From: Mucilaginibacter sp. | Lineage (GTDB): Bacteria > Bacteroidota > Bacteroidia > Sphingobacteriales > Sphingobacteriaceae | Reading direction: 5' to 3' | DNA length: 64,000 nt | Assembly (NCBI GenBank): GCA_028288025.1 | Contig: JAQBOM010000008.1 | Coordinates: 223,500 to 287,499 of the forward strand | In this document: piece after piece, positions 37,059 through 46,497 of the stretch | Layout of the letters: each line of letters opens with the position of its first letter | Numbering within the stretch: the first letter of the stretch is position 1 | The notes under the pieces: model-generated | Seen by the model: only the letters and a program-made list of their open reading frames with translations | Database searches by the model: none | What the model was told of the DNA's origin: nothing | Position numbers and translations under genes: made by a program

Positions 37059-38732
37059 ATGAAAATCAATACTCGAAAATATGCCGCGATTGGCGGGATA
37101 GGCTGTTTAAGCTTTGTTTTTGGCTCGTTTGTTACCGCGAAATTGCAGACAGCGCCTTTTACCATTAGCATTGTAAAAGAAGCGGAGAAAATCATTGGCA
37201 TGGATTTCACCGATGCCCAGGCCGATTCGATGCTAAACAACCTGAATCAGTTTAATACCGCCTACGGAAATCTGCGAAAGCTAAATATGCCAAACAGCGT
37301 GGTTCCGGCGCTCAATTTTAACCCGGTACCGGTTGGCTTTACCAACCCTGATGATAAAAATGGGTTTAAGCTGGCTAAAATGCCAAAGGTGACTTTGCCT
37401 GCTAACCGCGATGACCTGGCGTTTTACACCGTAAGGCAGTTGGCCGAACTGGTGCGTACCAAACAGATCAGCTCCGTTGAACTGACCAAATTTTTTATCG
37501 CCAGGCTAAAAAAGTATAACGGCAAATTGTTAAATGTGATCACATTCACCGAAGAGCATGCTTTACAAAAAGCTGCTGAAGCCGACGCAGAAATCAAGGC
37601 CGGGCATTACCGCGGTGTGCTGCACGGCATCCCTTTCGGGGCAAAGGACCTGCTGGCACAAAAAGATTATAAAACCACATTCGGCGCGCCGCCTTATAAA
37701 GACCAGCAACTGGGCATTGATGCCACCGTAATAACCCGCCTCGAAGATGCCGGCGCCGTATTGGTTGCCAAAACATCATTAGGCGAGCTGGCGCAAGGTG
37801 ATGTTTGGTTTGGCGGGAAAACCAAAAATCCGTGGGATATTACACGCGGCTCGAGCGGTTCATCCGCAGGCTCGGCATCGGCAGTAAGCGCAGGTTGTTT
37901 GCCTTTTGCCATCGGGTCCGAAACACTGGGTTCAATTGTATCGCCGTCGACAGAATGCGGCGATAGCGGGCTGCGCCCCTCGTTTGGCCGGGTAAGCAAA
38001 TACGGCGCTATGGCGCTAAGCTGGAGCATGGATAAGCTCGGCCCGATTACGCGCAGCGTAGAGGATGCAGCGATTGTTTTTAATGCCATACAGGGAACTG
38101 ACCCAAAAGACTTGAGCACGATTGCCGCCCCGTTTAATTACGACGGTAGCGGAAAGACGCTGAAAGGTTATAAAATAGGTTATGTAAAGGCAGATTTTGA
38201 CCGCAAATATGCCAATCATGCCAGTGATTCGGCTACATTGATTAAACTGAAAGAGCTGGGCGCCGAGTTGGTTCCTATCGAATATCCGAAAATGCCGATC
38301 GGCTCTATGGTGTTTCTGCTGGATGCTGAAGCTGCCGCCGCATTCCAGGACCTGGTTTTATCACATAAGGACGACCAGTTGGTACAGCAGGGTAAAGGCG
38401 CATGGCCCAATATTTTTCGTTCGTCGCAGTTTATACCGGCTGCCGAATATATCCAGGCCAATCGTGCCCGTACCTTACTGATACAGGATTGGTACGAAAA
38501 ACTGAAAGGGCTTGACCTTTATATCACGCCTTCATTCAGCATTAACCTGTCCATGACCAATTTAACAGGTAACCCGTGCGTGGTATTGCCAAATGGATTT
38601 AACGCGAAAGGCCGGCCAACCAGTATTACATTTATGGGCCAACTTTTTGGCGAAGGCAAGTTGCTGCAAGCTGCCAAATTATACCAGGATGCTACCGATT
38701 TTAACAAAAAGCACCCGTCATTGAATTTTTAG
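37059..38732 (+). CDS. Exported amidase (amidase signature family)
   Basis: A 557-aa amidase with an N-terminal hydrophobic segment (about residues 8-26), so it is probably exported or membrane-anchored. The amidase core starts near residue 125. The Ser-cisSer-Lys triad is recognisable: Lys in PFGAKDLL, GSSGSSAGSAS, and the nucleophile region GSETLGSIVSPS. A roughly 100-residue extension precedes the core. The ATG at 37059 is used. Followed 31 bp later by a Nif3-like gene, so probably co-transcribed. Confidence 0.9.
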   Translation: MKINTRKYAAIGGIGCLSFVFGSFVTAKLQTAPFTISIVKEAEKIIGMDFTDAQADSMLNNLNQFNTAYGNLRKLNMPNSVVPALNFNPVPVGFTNPDDKNGFKLAKMPKVTLPANRDDLAFYTVRQLAELVRTKQISSVELTKFFIARLKKYNGKLLNVITFTEEHALQKAAEADAEIKAGHYRGVLHGIPFGAKDLLAQKDYKTTFGAPPYKDQQLGIDATVITRLEDAGAVLVAKTSLGELAQGDVWFGGKTKNPWDITRGSSGSSAGSASAVSAGCLPFAIGSETLGSIVSPSTECGDSGLRPSFGRVSKYGAMALSWSMDKLGPITRSVEDAAIVFNAIQGTDPKDLSTIAAPFNYDGSGKTLKGYKIGYVKADFDRKYANHASDSATLIKLKELGAELVPIEYPKMPIGSMVFLLDAEAAAAFQDLVLSHKDDQLVQQGKGAWPNIFRSSQFIPAAEYIQANRARTLLIQDWYEKLKGLDLYITPSFSINLSMTNLTGNPCVVLPNGFNAKGRPTSITFMGQLFGEGKLLQAAKLYQDATDFNKKHPSLNF

Positions 38733-38763
38733 AGAATGATTATTAGAATTAAATAAGTCGATT

Positions 38764-39678
38764 ATGAAACCTGGAAACTTTACCCGCAGAAAGTTTATTT
38801 ACAATGTTTCCACCGCAGTGGGAGCGAGCACTGTGCTGTCTATGCCGCTGGTAAGCAATGCTGCAAACTTTATAAAGCCTGCGGAGAATTACACTGTGAA
38901 ACAGATCATGGACCTGTTTATTAAAGAGGTTCCAGGCGGGGTGTTAACCAATACGGTAGACACATTAAAGTCGGGCAGCCCGGATACAGTAGTGACCGGC
39001 ATTGTTACCACCATGTTCGCTACCATCGCGGTTATCCGCAAGGCGATCGACTTAGGCGCCAATTTTATTATTGCGCATGAGCCAACATTTTACAATCATA
39101 CTGATGATACCTCATGGCTTAAAAATGATGACGTTTATCAATACAAGGCCGGGCTGCTAAAGCAGCATAATATAGCGGTATGGCGCAATCACGACTATAT
39201 TCACCGCCATGTCCCCGATCTGGTGACCATGGGGGTACTGGCACAATTAGACTGGCAAAAATACGCCGACCATATTTCTCCCCATATCGTCCTTACTATG
39301 CCCGCCACGGCGTTAAAGGATATTGTGGGTCACACTAAAGCAAAATTGAATATTGATAAAGTCAGATATATAGGCAACCCGGAGCAATCCTGCAGCCGTG
39401 TATTGTTGATGCTAGGCGCCCCGGGCGGGCGGCGCCAGGTAGAGGCGATTGCAAAAGTTAAACCTGATGTAGTGATATGCGGCGAGGTGCAGGAATGGGA
39501 AACTCCGGAATATATCCGCGATGCGCAGGCCAAAGGGGATAAAACAGCGCTGGTTGTTTTAGGCCATATCGCCAGCGAAGAAGCCGGTTCTCAATTTCTG
39601 CTGAACTGGCTGAAGGAAAAAGTGCCGGGCATTAAAGCTACACGTGTATATTGCGGGAACTCATTGGCGTTTATGTAA
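38764..39678 (+). CDS. Nif3-like dinuclear-metal protein with a Tat-type signal
   Basis: A 304-aa member of the NIF3/DUF34 family. The N-terminus has a Tat-like signal (TRRKFIYN plus hydrophobic run, cleavage near SNAANF), unlike the cytosolic NIF3 of E. coli. Metal-ligand candidates are in IIAHEPTFYNH, HDYIHRH and VVLGHIASEEAG. The molecular function of the family is unsettled. The tight spacing after the exported amidase suggests joint action outside the cytoplasm (inference). Confidence 0.82.
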   Translation: MKPGNFTRRKFIYNVSTAVGASTVLSMPLVSNAANFIKPAENYTVKQIMDLFIKEVPGGVLTNTVDTLKSGSPDTVVTGIVTTMFATIAVIRKAIDLGANFIIAHEPTFYNHTDDTSWLKNDDVYQYKAGLLKQHNIAVWRNHDYIHRHVPDLVTMGVLAQLDWQKYADHISPHIVLTMPATALKDIVGHTKAKLNIDKVRYIGNPEQSCSRVLLMLGAPGGRRQVEAIAKVKPDVVICGEVQEWETPEYIRDAQAKGDKTALVVLGHIASEEAGSQFLLNWLKEKVPGIKATRVYCGNSLAFM

Positions 39679-39688
39679 GCTCAAGAAA

Positions 39689-39766
39689 AACTTACGAAGT
39701 TTAACTCGTAGCGATTTGTTTTTAAAGGCCTCGTTGAGGGCTACGCCGTTTTAAAACTTCGTAAGT
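39689..39766. repeat. Hairpin with CTTACGAAGTTT words
   Basis: 39689-39704 pairs with 39751-39766 (one extra base), with inner pairing of CGTAGC to GCTACG (39707-39712 with 39740-39745). Located just after the Nif3-like gene, it could be its terminator. Confidence 0.6.
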
Positions 39767-39794
39767 ATAATGTCGATTTCTTAAACCTAAAATT

Positions 39795-40247
39795 ATGAAA
39801 CTTAAAAAACTTATCACCTTACTCTTTGCCGTTGCAATCATTTCGTCGTGTAAAACAAAAACAGAGCAATCTATCAGCCTTAACGGGACCTGGCAACTGG
39901 TTTCCGGGACTACCATAACCAAAGGCGTCAGCTCGGTTACAGATTACACCAAAAACCAACAGATGATCAAGATCGTTAACGACACACACTTTGCTTTTTT
40001 AAAACATGACCTGCACACCAGTAAAGATTCTGCCAACCACTTCGATGCGGGCGGCGGCGCATACACTTTAACGGGCGACAAATACACCGAGCACCTGGAT
40101 TATTACAGTGATAAGAATTGGGAAGGTAAGCCGTTTACATTCACCGTTTCAATTAAAGGCGATACCCTTATTCAGCAAGGGGTTGAAAAGGTCGAAAAGG
40201 AAGGGATTGACCGCGTGATCATTGAGAAATATCTCAAATTAAAATAA
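39795..40247 (+). CDS. Small hypothetical lipoprotein
   Basis: A 150-aa protein with a lipobox ISSC (Cys 19). After a short linker it has LNGTWQLVSGTTI and later YTLTGDKYTEHLDYY and FTFTVSIKGDTLIQQG, a lipocalin-like beta pattern shared by many Bacteroidota lipoproteins. Its 3-prime end overlaps the convergent kinase gene by 14 bp. Function unknown. Confidence 0.78.
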   Translation: MKLKKLITLLFAVAIISSCKTKTEQSISLNGTWQLVSGTTITKGVSSVTDYTKNQQMIKIVNDTHFAFLKHDLHTSKDSANHFDAGGGAYTLTGDKYTEHLDYYSDKNWEGKPFTFTVSIKGDTLIQQGVEKVEKEGIDRVIIEKYLKLK

Positions 40248-41637
40248 AGCCGGTATCGTTGGCATCGGATCGATTTGCCGGGTAATGTTTTAGCTGGACA
40301 AGGTCTCCTGGGATAGTTTTGGTATTCCATTCATCGTGAATAGCCAATGCGGCTCCAAGTGCCGAAGCCTGGGCCATAGAGGCCGCAAAAACTTCAATGC
40401 CTAAAAAAGCATCGGCCAGCAAGTGCATAAAGATGCTGTTCTTGCTAAAACCTCCATCTACAAATAGCCTTTTGACCCCGTTATTTTGAAGAATAAGGCG
40501 CGTTGATGCAGATTGTATTTGAATTAAGTCGAGCATAAGCTGGTGGTAAGCTTCTGTATCGTTTTTGAAATCTGAAAGAGTTCGTGCCGCAAATGCGGGC
40601 TCCTTTTTAAAAAAATCGCTTTCCGGCTGCGGATGGTCTTTTTTAAGACGAGATATTATACCGGCGTCATAACTTATTGCTGCATATTTGTCCGCGCTTT
40701 GGCCAAAATGTTGGGCTATCCGTTTTACCTGCTGTTCGTGCTCGAAACCGGAGAACAACCGCGACGCTTTTACCGGCTTGCCCTGGTATTGCATATAGCA
40801 CAGGCAATCGTTTTTGAGCTCCGGGTTTGTTAATGGTGTTTGGTTGAACGGATTTAAACTAATGTTCCATGTACCGGTGGATATCAATACAAAAGGCTCA
40901 TTAAAATTTAACAGGTAGGGAATAAGCGCAGCCGAGCTATCATGTAAACCAATGCCAACCTGGTAATTTCTTGAGGAATAAAGTGCCGGTACCGCCTTGC
41001 TGGGAGGCGCAATAGGCGCCAGCTTTACGTCGATAGCTTCCTGTAATACCCATTTATGATAGGTGTTTTTATTAAAGTCCCACAAAGCTGTATGGCACCC
41101 GATGCTGGTCAGGTCCGAATAGTATTCGTCCGTCAATAGAAAGCTCAAATATTGCGGCAGATGCAGGGCATACTTTATCCCCTTGAATGTTTCAGGCTTT
41201 TCCTGTTTGAGCCGGTATAACTGCAACCCCGAATTTAAACTTCCCAAAGCCGGCGACGCGGCTTCCATCGAAAATTGCTCTTCACCGCCGTATTTTTTAT
41301 AAAGCTGATCGCTTATTGTATCCGGATAGGGCTTCAGATAATTGTATAACGGCGTTAGTGGTTTACCATCTTCACCGATATAAACCAAGCTCGCGCCGTA
41401 TGCCGAAAAATTGATGGCTTTTAGCTGAAACTGTTCGAGTTTTAGGACCTCATCTAACGAACCAAATATAAATGATTTAAGGCTCTCCAGGTTTTCGCAG
41501 GGAAATCCGCCTTCATCCCTGACTTCGACAAGATGCACCGACTTTTCGAAAACTACCTGGTAATTCTCATCAAAAAGGAATAGCTTTTTATTGGTTTTAC
41601 CTATATCGAATATAGCTATTACGGGTGTGAGATTCAT
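40234..41637 (-). CDS. FGGY-family carbohydrate kinase (probable L-rhamnulokinase)
   Basis: A 467-aa sugar kinase: N-terminal ATPase motif IFDIGKTNKK, the second FGGY domain with GIGLHDSSAALIP (catalytic Asp), ISTGTWNISLNPF, and the adenosine segment LFVDGGFSKNSIF, then ASALGAALA. As the last gene of the rhamnose operon it should phosphorylate L-rhamnulose. Family motifs alone would not fix the sugar. The gene is separated from rhaI by a 126-bp word-repeat spacer. Confidence 0.88.
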   Translation of the reverse strand: MNLTPVIAIFDIGKTNKKLFLFDENYQVVFEKSVHLVEVRDEGGFPCENLESLKSFIFGSLDEVLKLEQFQLKAINFSAYGASLVYIGEDGKPLTPLYNYLKPYPDTISDQLYKKYGGEEQFSMEAASPALGSLNSGLQLYRLKQEKPETFKGIKYALHLPQYLSFLLTDEYYSDLTSIGCHTALWDFNKNTYHKWVLQEAIDVKLAPIAPPSKAVPALYSSRNYQVGIGLHDSSAALIPYLLNFNEPFVLISTGTWNISLNPFNQTPLTNPELKNDCLCYMQYQGKPVKASRLFSGFEHEQQVKRIAQHFGQSADKYAAISYDAGIISRLKKDHPQPESDFFKKEPAFAARTLSDFKNDTEAYHQLMLDLIQIQSASTRLILQNNGVKRLFVDGGFSKNSIFMHLLADAFLGIEVFAASMAQASALGAALAIHDEWNTKTIPGDLVQLKHYPANRSDANDTGFILI

Positions 41638-41686
41638 AAATTTATCAAGGAAATTTTATAAAAAGCGGTGACAGTATTTTGTCAGT

Positions 41687-41730
41687 GTATCAGGTGTATC
41701 AAGCTGTATCAGTTGTATCACGTGTATCTC
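41687..41730. repeat. GTATCA word tandem between rhaI and the kinase gene
   Basis: The word GTATCA(N)GT/GCTGTATCA recurs five times in 44 bp. Unlike the other families, it is mostly in one orientation. Confidence 0.5.
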
Positions 41731-41763
41731 TTCCACAAATGATACAGTCCCGATTTTATGCTT

Positions 41764-43038
41764 TTATAATCCGGTTGCCACTGTTTTTAATCCACGTTCC
41801 TTAACCAAGTTGTCACGGACTTTTAATTTTCTATAAATGGCTATCGGATCTATCGCGCCGCCACTTTGCAGGCTTGCCTCCGCTACGAGCGGACGTACAT
41901 CCGTGCGATACGCCTGCTGCAAAATTTCCTGTGCCAAAGCCACATCATTTGCCTCCTGTGCAGCAACCAGCGCTATTTTATCAACCAATAAGGCCTGTGC
42001 ATAGGCGATTTTTATAGCCTGTACGGATTGTAGCAGGTCTTCAATCGGGTCCTTAACATTGTGTGATGCATCAATCATCCAGCCCAGGTCATTTGCATGG
42101 TCCATACCGCGGGCATCCATGCCTTCCACCAATTCATTAAATATAAGGAACAATTGGTATGGGTTGATGCTGCCCACCGTAAGATCGTCATCACCATATT
42201 TGGAATCGTTAAAATGGAATCCGGCCAACTTGCCTTCCATCAGCAATAGCGAAACAATTTGCTCGATATTGGCATTCGGCAAATGGTGGCCAAGGTCAAC
42301 TAGCGTATAAGCTTTCGGGCCGAGTTTGGTCGCGTACAACAGCGATTGCCCCCAGTCGGCTACGGTGGTTGAATAAAAATTTGGTTCGCAGCACTTATAT
42401 TCGAGGTAAAGCTTCCAGTCTGATGGTAATGCTGCATAGATTTCCTTCAGGCTCTCCAGCGTTCGCTGAAATGCTTTGCGGAAATTTAGCTGTCCGGGGA
42501 AATTGGAACCATCGGCCAGCCATACGGTCAGCGCTTTTGAGCCCAATACTTCGCCATGTTTGATCACTTCGATATTGTGTTCAATAGCCTGCCGGCGAAC
42601 GGCCTTATCCGTATGCTGCAGCGAACCGAATTTATAACTTAATGTTTGCCCGGGCTGGTCCTGGAAAGTATTGGAATTCACAGCGTCAAAACGCAGGCCA
42701 TGCTGCGCAGCCAGCGATTTTATTGTAGTTGGGTTTTCCGGAATATCCCATGGAATATGCAATGAAATAGCCCTGCTCGAACGGTTTAAAGTATGTAAAA
42801 TACCTACATCGGCAATTTTCTCCTCCAGGTTTCGCGGTTCGCCGCCACCTGAAAATCGTGCAAATCGGGTTCCGCCTGTCCCCAAAGCCCAGCTTGGTAT
42901 AGCTATTTGGAAGGCCTGCAGCTTTTTCATCACGCCTTCAATGTCATCGACGCCTTCTGCAGCAAAATCAAATTTTCGCCGGTGGTCAGCTATATGCTGA
43001 TGATTATATTCGTCAATTTTATGTTGCTCTATTTGCAT
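41764..43038 (-). CDS. rhaI: L-rhamnose isomerase (RhaI type)
   Basis: A 424-aa TIM-barrel isomerase of the RhaI class, distinct from the enteric RhaA. Metal and substrate residues are in LEYKCCEPNFYSTTVADWG (Glu), TLVDLGHHLPNANIEQ (Asp, His) and GFHFNDSKYGDDD (His, Asp). It converts L-rhamnose to L-rhamnulose. It lies in the order rhaT, rhaEW, rhaI, kinase. Confidence 0.93.
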   Translation of the reverse strand: MQIEQHKIDEYNHQHIADHRRKFDFAAEGVDDIEGVMKKLQAFQIAIPSWALGTGGTRFARFSGGGEPRNLEEKIADVGILHTLNRSSRAISLHIPWDIPENPTTIKSLAAQHGLRFDAVNSNTFQDQPGQTLSYKFGSLQHTDKAVRRQAIEHNIEVIKHGEVLGSKALTVWLADGSNFPGQLNFRKAFQRTLESLKEIYAALPSDWKLYLEYKCCEPNFYSTTVADWGQSLLYATKLGPKAYTLVDLGHHLPNANIEQIVSLLLMEGKLAGFHFNDSKYGDDDLTVGSINPYQLFLIFNELVEGMDARGMDHANDLGWMIDASHNVKDPIEDLLQSVQAIKIAYAQALLVDKIALVAAQEANDVALAQEILQQAYRTDVRPLVAEASLQSGGAIDPIAIYRKLKVRDNLVKERGLKTVATGL

Positions 43039-43058
43039 GTGTTACTCATTTACAATAT

Positions 43059-43140
43059 CGTCATTGCGAGGAACGAAGCAATCGCGAACTATGCATGACC
43101 GCTCTGTAAATTCGCGATTGCTTCGTTCCTCGCAATGACG
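43059..43140. repeat. 30-bp perfect inverted repeat between rhaEW and rhaI
   Basis: Arms 43059-43088 and 43111-43140 match exactly with a 22-nt loop. The arm begins CGTCATTGCGAGGAACGAAG, a palindrome word seen very widely in intergenic DNA of Bacteroidota and other bacteria. It sits inside the operon and could act as an mRNA stability or attenuation element. Confidence 0.85.
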
Positions 43141-43151
43141 CGGTTTTTATT

Positions 43152-45284
43152 CTACCTCACAAACGCTGTTGCCACCCCGCCGTCAACGTTCAGAACATTT
43201 CCTGTTGATTTATTCAGCAGCCCGCCCACAAATGCAAAACAGGCGTTGGCTATATCGTCCGGTAATATCACCTCATTCAACAAAGTCCTTTTAGCGTAGT
43301 AAGCCGGCAACTCTTCAACGGTGATACCATAGGCTTTGGCCCGGCCTTCGGCCCAGCCGCCCGCCCATATATTGCTGTCGCTTATTACAGCGTCGGGGTT
43401 AACTACGTTTACGCGTATTTTATCCGCGCCAAGCTCGGCAGCATTCAACCGGCTTAAGTGCAGCTGTGCGGCCTTGGCGCTGCCGTATCCGGCATTATTG
43501 GGGCCGCTCACTAAAGCGTTTTTACTTACGATGTTAATGATATCGCCGCCGATGGCTTGTTTCTTCATTACTTCAACAGTTGCCTGGGTAACCAGGAACT
43601 GGCCCTTCACAAGTACATCATAAAGCAGATCCCAATCCTTTTCGGTATGGTCGCCAATGGTTTTGGATATGGACAAGCCGGCGTTATTGATCACGATATC
43701 TACACCGCCGAACGCTAAGATGGCTGTTGCCATTGCCTGTTGTATCAGATCCGCATTTGTAACATCAAGCAGGGCGGTTGTATATGCATCTTTTCCGAAT
43801 AACTTTTTGAATTCGTCACCCGCAGCTTGAAGCCGTTCCGCATTCATATCATTCAGAACAACAACAGCCCCCTCTTCAACAAACTTTTTGGCGATGGCTT
43901 TGCCAATACCGCCTGCGCTTCCGGTTATTAAAGCGATGCGTCCGGATAGCGGTTTAGGCTTTGGCATGCGCTGCAACTTGGCTTCTTCCAGCAGCCAGTA
44001 TTCAATATCGAACGCTTCCTGGCGGGGGAGGGACGTGTACTCCGAAATAGCTTCAGCGCCCTTCATTACATTAATGGCGTTGATGTAAAATTCAGCAGCT
44101 ACCCGCGCAGTTTGTTTGTCCTTAGCGAACGTAAACATCCCCACAGCGGGATAAAGAATAACCACCGGGTTGGCATCGCGCATAGCTGGGCTATTTGCGT
44201 GCTTACAGGTATTATAGTACTCCGCATACATTTCGCGGTATGCCACAAATGCTGGTGTTAGCTTTTCTTTAATCGCTTCTGTATCAGTAATATCCTCATT
44301 ACCGCCAAGTTGTAAAACTAGCGGACTAATTTTGGTGCGCAAAAAGTGGTCGGGACAGCTGGTGCCCATTGGGGCGAGGCGCTCAAGGTCGTTTGAATTG
44401 ATATATTCCAACACGCGCTGATTATCGGTAAAATGGCCGGTCATACGGGTTTTTGATGAACAAAAGCCGCGTAAAACCGGAGCCAGCGCAACGGCTTGCT
44501 TTTTACGCGTCGCTTCATCCAGGCTTTTTATCTTTTCACCGCCGAAGACAGGCCTTTTTTTGCCATAATTTTGTTCGAGATACTCAGCGCATTGTTCAAT
44601 CACTTCAAGTGTATTGATATAGCTTTCATAGGCTGTATTGCCCCAGGTGAATAACCCGTGCGAGCCCAGCATGATACCACGTATGCCGGGGCTGGCATCA
44701 AGGCATTCTTTTAGTTTTAAACCCAGATCAAAGCCCGGACGTTGCCAGTCGACCCAGCCGATAGTGCCATTAAAAAGCTCTTCCGTGATTTTCTTCCCGT
44801 CTTTAGCTGCCGCGATGGCTATTGCCGCATCAGGGTGCAGGTGGTCGATATGTTTAAAGGGTAAAAAACCATGGAGCGGTGTGTCGATGGACGGGGCTTT
44901 TGAGTTAAGATCGAAGATGGCATGGTTAAATAACTCCACCATTTCATCTTCAAATTCAAGACCGCGGTACACATTTTTTAAGGTTCGCAAACGGTCGACA
45001 TACAAGGCTGCGAGGCCGCTTTTTTTTAGCGTGCCGAGGTCGCCGCCCGAGCCTTTTATCCACATCACTTCAACATCCTGCCCGGTTAATGGGTCTTTAG
45101 ACATTGTTTTGCACGATGTATTGCCGCCGCCGTAGTTGGTTAAACGCAGGTCGGCGCCGAGCAAATTTGAGCGGTAGATTAGTAATGCTACTTCATCGCC
45201 GGCCAGTTTTGCCGCTTCCACGTCATCCCATAAGTAACTTACGTGTTTAAATTGTTTTGTGTTCACAGTATCTGTATTTTTCAA
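43152..45284 (-). CDS. rhaEW: Bifunctional rhamnulose-1-phosphate aldolase / lactaldehyde-type short-chain dehydrogenase
   Basis: A 710-aa fusion. The N-terminal part (about 1-420) is a class II aldolase/adducin domain with TNYGGGNTSCK and the zinc-site segments HLHPDAA and GSHGLFTWG. The C-terminal part (about 430-705) is an SDR with LITGSAGGIGKA, INNAGLS, and YGSAKAAQLH. It splits rhamnulose-1-P to DHAP and L-lactaldehyde, then oxidises the aldehyde. No ATG is available near the conserved start; TTG at 45284, 3 bp after the rhaT stop, or GTG at 45266 must be used. Confidence 0.93.
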   Translation of the reverse strand: MKNTDTVNTKQFKHVSYLWDDVEAAKLAGDEVALLIYRSNLLGADLRLTNYGGGNTSCKTMSKDPLTGQDVEVMWIKGSGGDLGTLKKSGLAALYVDRLRTLKNVYRGLEFEDEMVELFNHAIFDLNSKAPSIDTPLHGFLPFKHIDHLHPDAAIAIAAAKDGKKITEELFNGTIGWVDWQRPGFDLGLKLKECLDASPGIRGIMLGSHGLFTWGNTAYESYINTLEVIEQCAEYLEQNYGKKRPVFGGEKIKSLDEATRKKQAVALAPVLRGFCSSKTRMTGHFTDNQRVLEYINSNDLERLAPMGTSCPDHFLRTKISPLVLQLGGNEDITDTEAIKEKLTPAFVAYREMYAEYYNTCKHANSPAMRDANPVVILYPAVGMFTFAKDKQTARVAAEFYINAINVMKGAEAISEYTSLPRQEAFDIEYWLLEEAKLQRMPKPKPLSGRIALITGSAGGIGKAIAKKFVEEGAVVVLNDMNAERLQAAGDEFKKLFGKDAYTTALLDVTNADLIQQAMATAILAFGGVDIVINNAGLSISKTIGDHTEKDWDLLYDVLVKGQFLVTQATVEVMKKQAIGGDIINIVSKNALVSGPNNAGYGSAKAAQLHLSRLNAAELGADKIRVNVVNPDAVISDSNIWAGGWAEGRAKAYGITVEELPAYYAKRTLLNEVILPDDIANACFAFVGGLLNKSTGNVLNVDGGVATAFVR

Positions 45285-45287
45285 GGT

Positions 45288-46367
45288 CTATTTTATCGCG
45301 TTTCCGTATCCCACCAATATCACTGCTAAAATAATTGTTATTATGCCGCCGATAACGGTAAAAATCGCTTTTCTGCTTACGCCTTTCCATTCTTTCAGCA
45401 ACAACCCCCATGTGTTAGCGATCAATATAATAAAAGCCATGTGCAGTATCCACGAGCTGGCGCCATTGCCCAATTTGCTTTCGCCCATACCATAGAAAAA
45501 GAACTGCAAAAACCAGGTTGTTCCGGCTAAAGCCGAAAAAAGATAATTTTTAAGCAGCGGGGTCTTTTGATTGGTATAATCGTTGAATGTTTTATTGCGT
45601 GCGTTCAGTATCATGCACCAAACGAAGTTGGTCGTTAATCCGCCCCAAAGGATAACCACATAGGTAACATTATTCCGAAAAAGAAAATTTCCCGTACCGG
45701 GATGAGATGCTTTCCATATCTCGTTCGCGGTATCAGCCATATGTTTACCGGCTTCTATACCGAAATTAAAACAGGCGCTTAATATCCCCGAAATAATGGC
45801 CACGGTTATGCCCAATCCAAAATGATAGTCTTTGTTATCGTCGGCGATCGCGCGATTTTTAACCAGGTCTTTTTCCTTCATCATGCCCGCTTTTCCGCAG
45901 ATGATAATGCCCAAAACGCATATCACAATTCCCAATAAAACCATTTGGCCCCAATGGCTATGTAGCAATATGCTGAATGAATCTTTGCCCGGTGTGGGAA
46001 CGAAGTTGTAATAAACCGACGGTATGATAGAACCAAAAACCGCGCACAGGCCTAAAATAATTGTGCTGCCTAATGAAACGCCGAGATATCGGACACCCAG
46101 CCCGTAGGTAAGCCCGCCAATGCCCCATAGCAGGCCAAAAAAATAGGTTAATAAAAGTATTTGTCCGTGGGTTTGACTAATAATTTCGGTAAAATTTGGA
46201 ATGGTAAGCCATGCGGCCAGCGGCGGTACAATGAGCCACGAAAAGATGCCACCAACGATCCAAAAACTTTCCCAGGCCCAGCCTTTTACTTTTTTATATG
46301 GAATATAGAAACTGCCTGAGGCAAAGCCGCCGATGAAATGGTAAATGATACCAAAAATTACCTGCAT
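45288..46367 (-). CDS. rhaT: L-rhamnose/proton symporter RhaT
   Basis: A 359-aa inner-membrane permease with about ten helices. Characteristic RhaT segments: GFASGSFYIPYKKVKGWAWE at the N-terminus, GGLTYGLGVRYLGVSLG and GILSACFNFGIEAG. First gene of the rhamnose operon, so uptake precedes isomerisation. No AraC- or GntR-type regulator gene is next to it. Confidence 0.94.
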   Translation of the reverse strand: MQVIFGIIYHFIGGFASGSFYIPYKKVKGWAWESFWIVGGIFSWLIVPPLAAWLTIPNFTEIISQTHGQILLLTYFFGLLWGIGGLTYGLGVRYLGVSLGSTIILGLCAVFGSIIPSVYYNFVPTPGKDSFSILLHSHWGQMVLLGIVICVLGIIICGKAGMMKEKDLVKNRAIADDNKDYHFGLGITVAIISGILSACFNFGIEAGKHMADTANEIWKASHPGTGNFLFRNNVTYVVILWGGLTTNFVWCMILNARNKTFNDYTNQKTPLLKNYLFSALAGTTWFLQFFFYGMGESKLGNGASSWILHMAFIILIANTWGLLLKEWKGVSRKAIFTVIGGIITIILAVILVGYGNAIK

Positions 46368-46497
46368 AGTTGAAATCGTATTGGTTTATAATGACTATAT
46401 GACAAGACGAATGGTTCGCGGTGTGATACTGCGGCTAAAATAGGATTTATTTTCTCTACCGCAAGTGAAAGACGGGGTCAGGATAGAATTAGAAGCT

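Noticed and set aside
35478..46367. A polysaccharide utilisation locus joining the beta-helix, amylase and rhamnose genes
   Set aside because: No SusC/SusD pair, TonB receptor or regulator is present, and the strands and terminators separate the groups.
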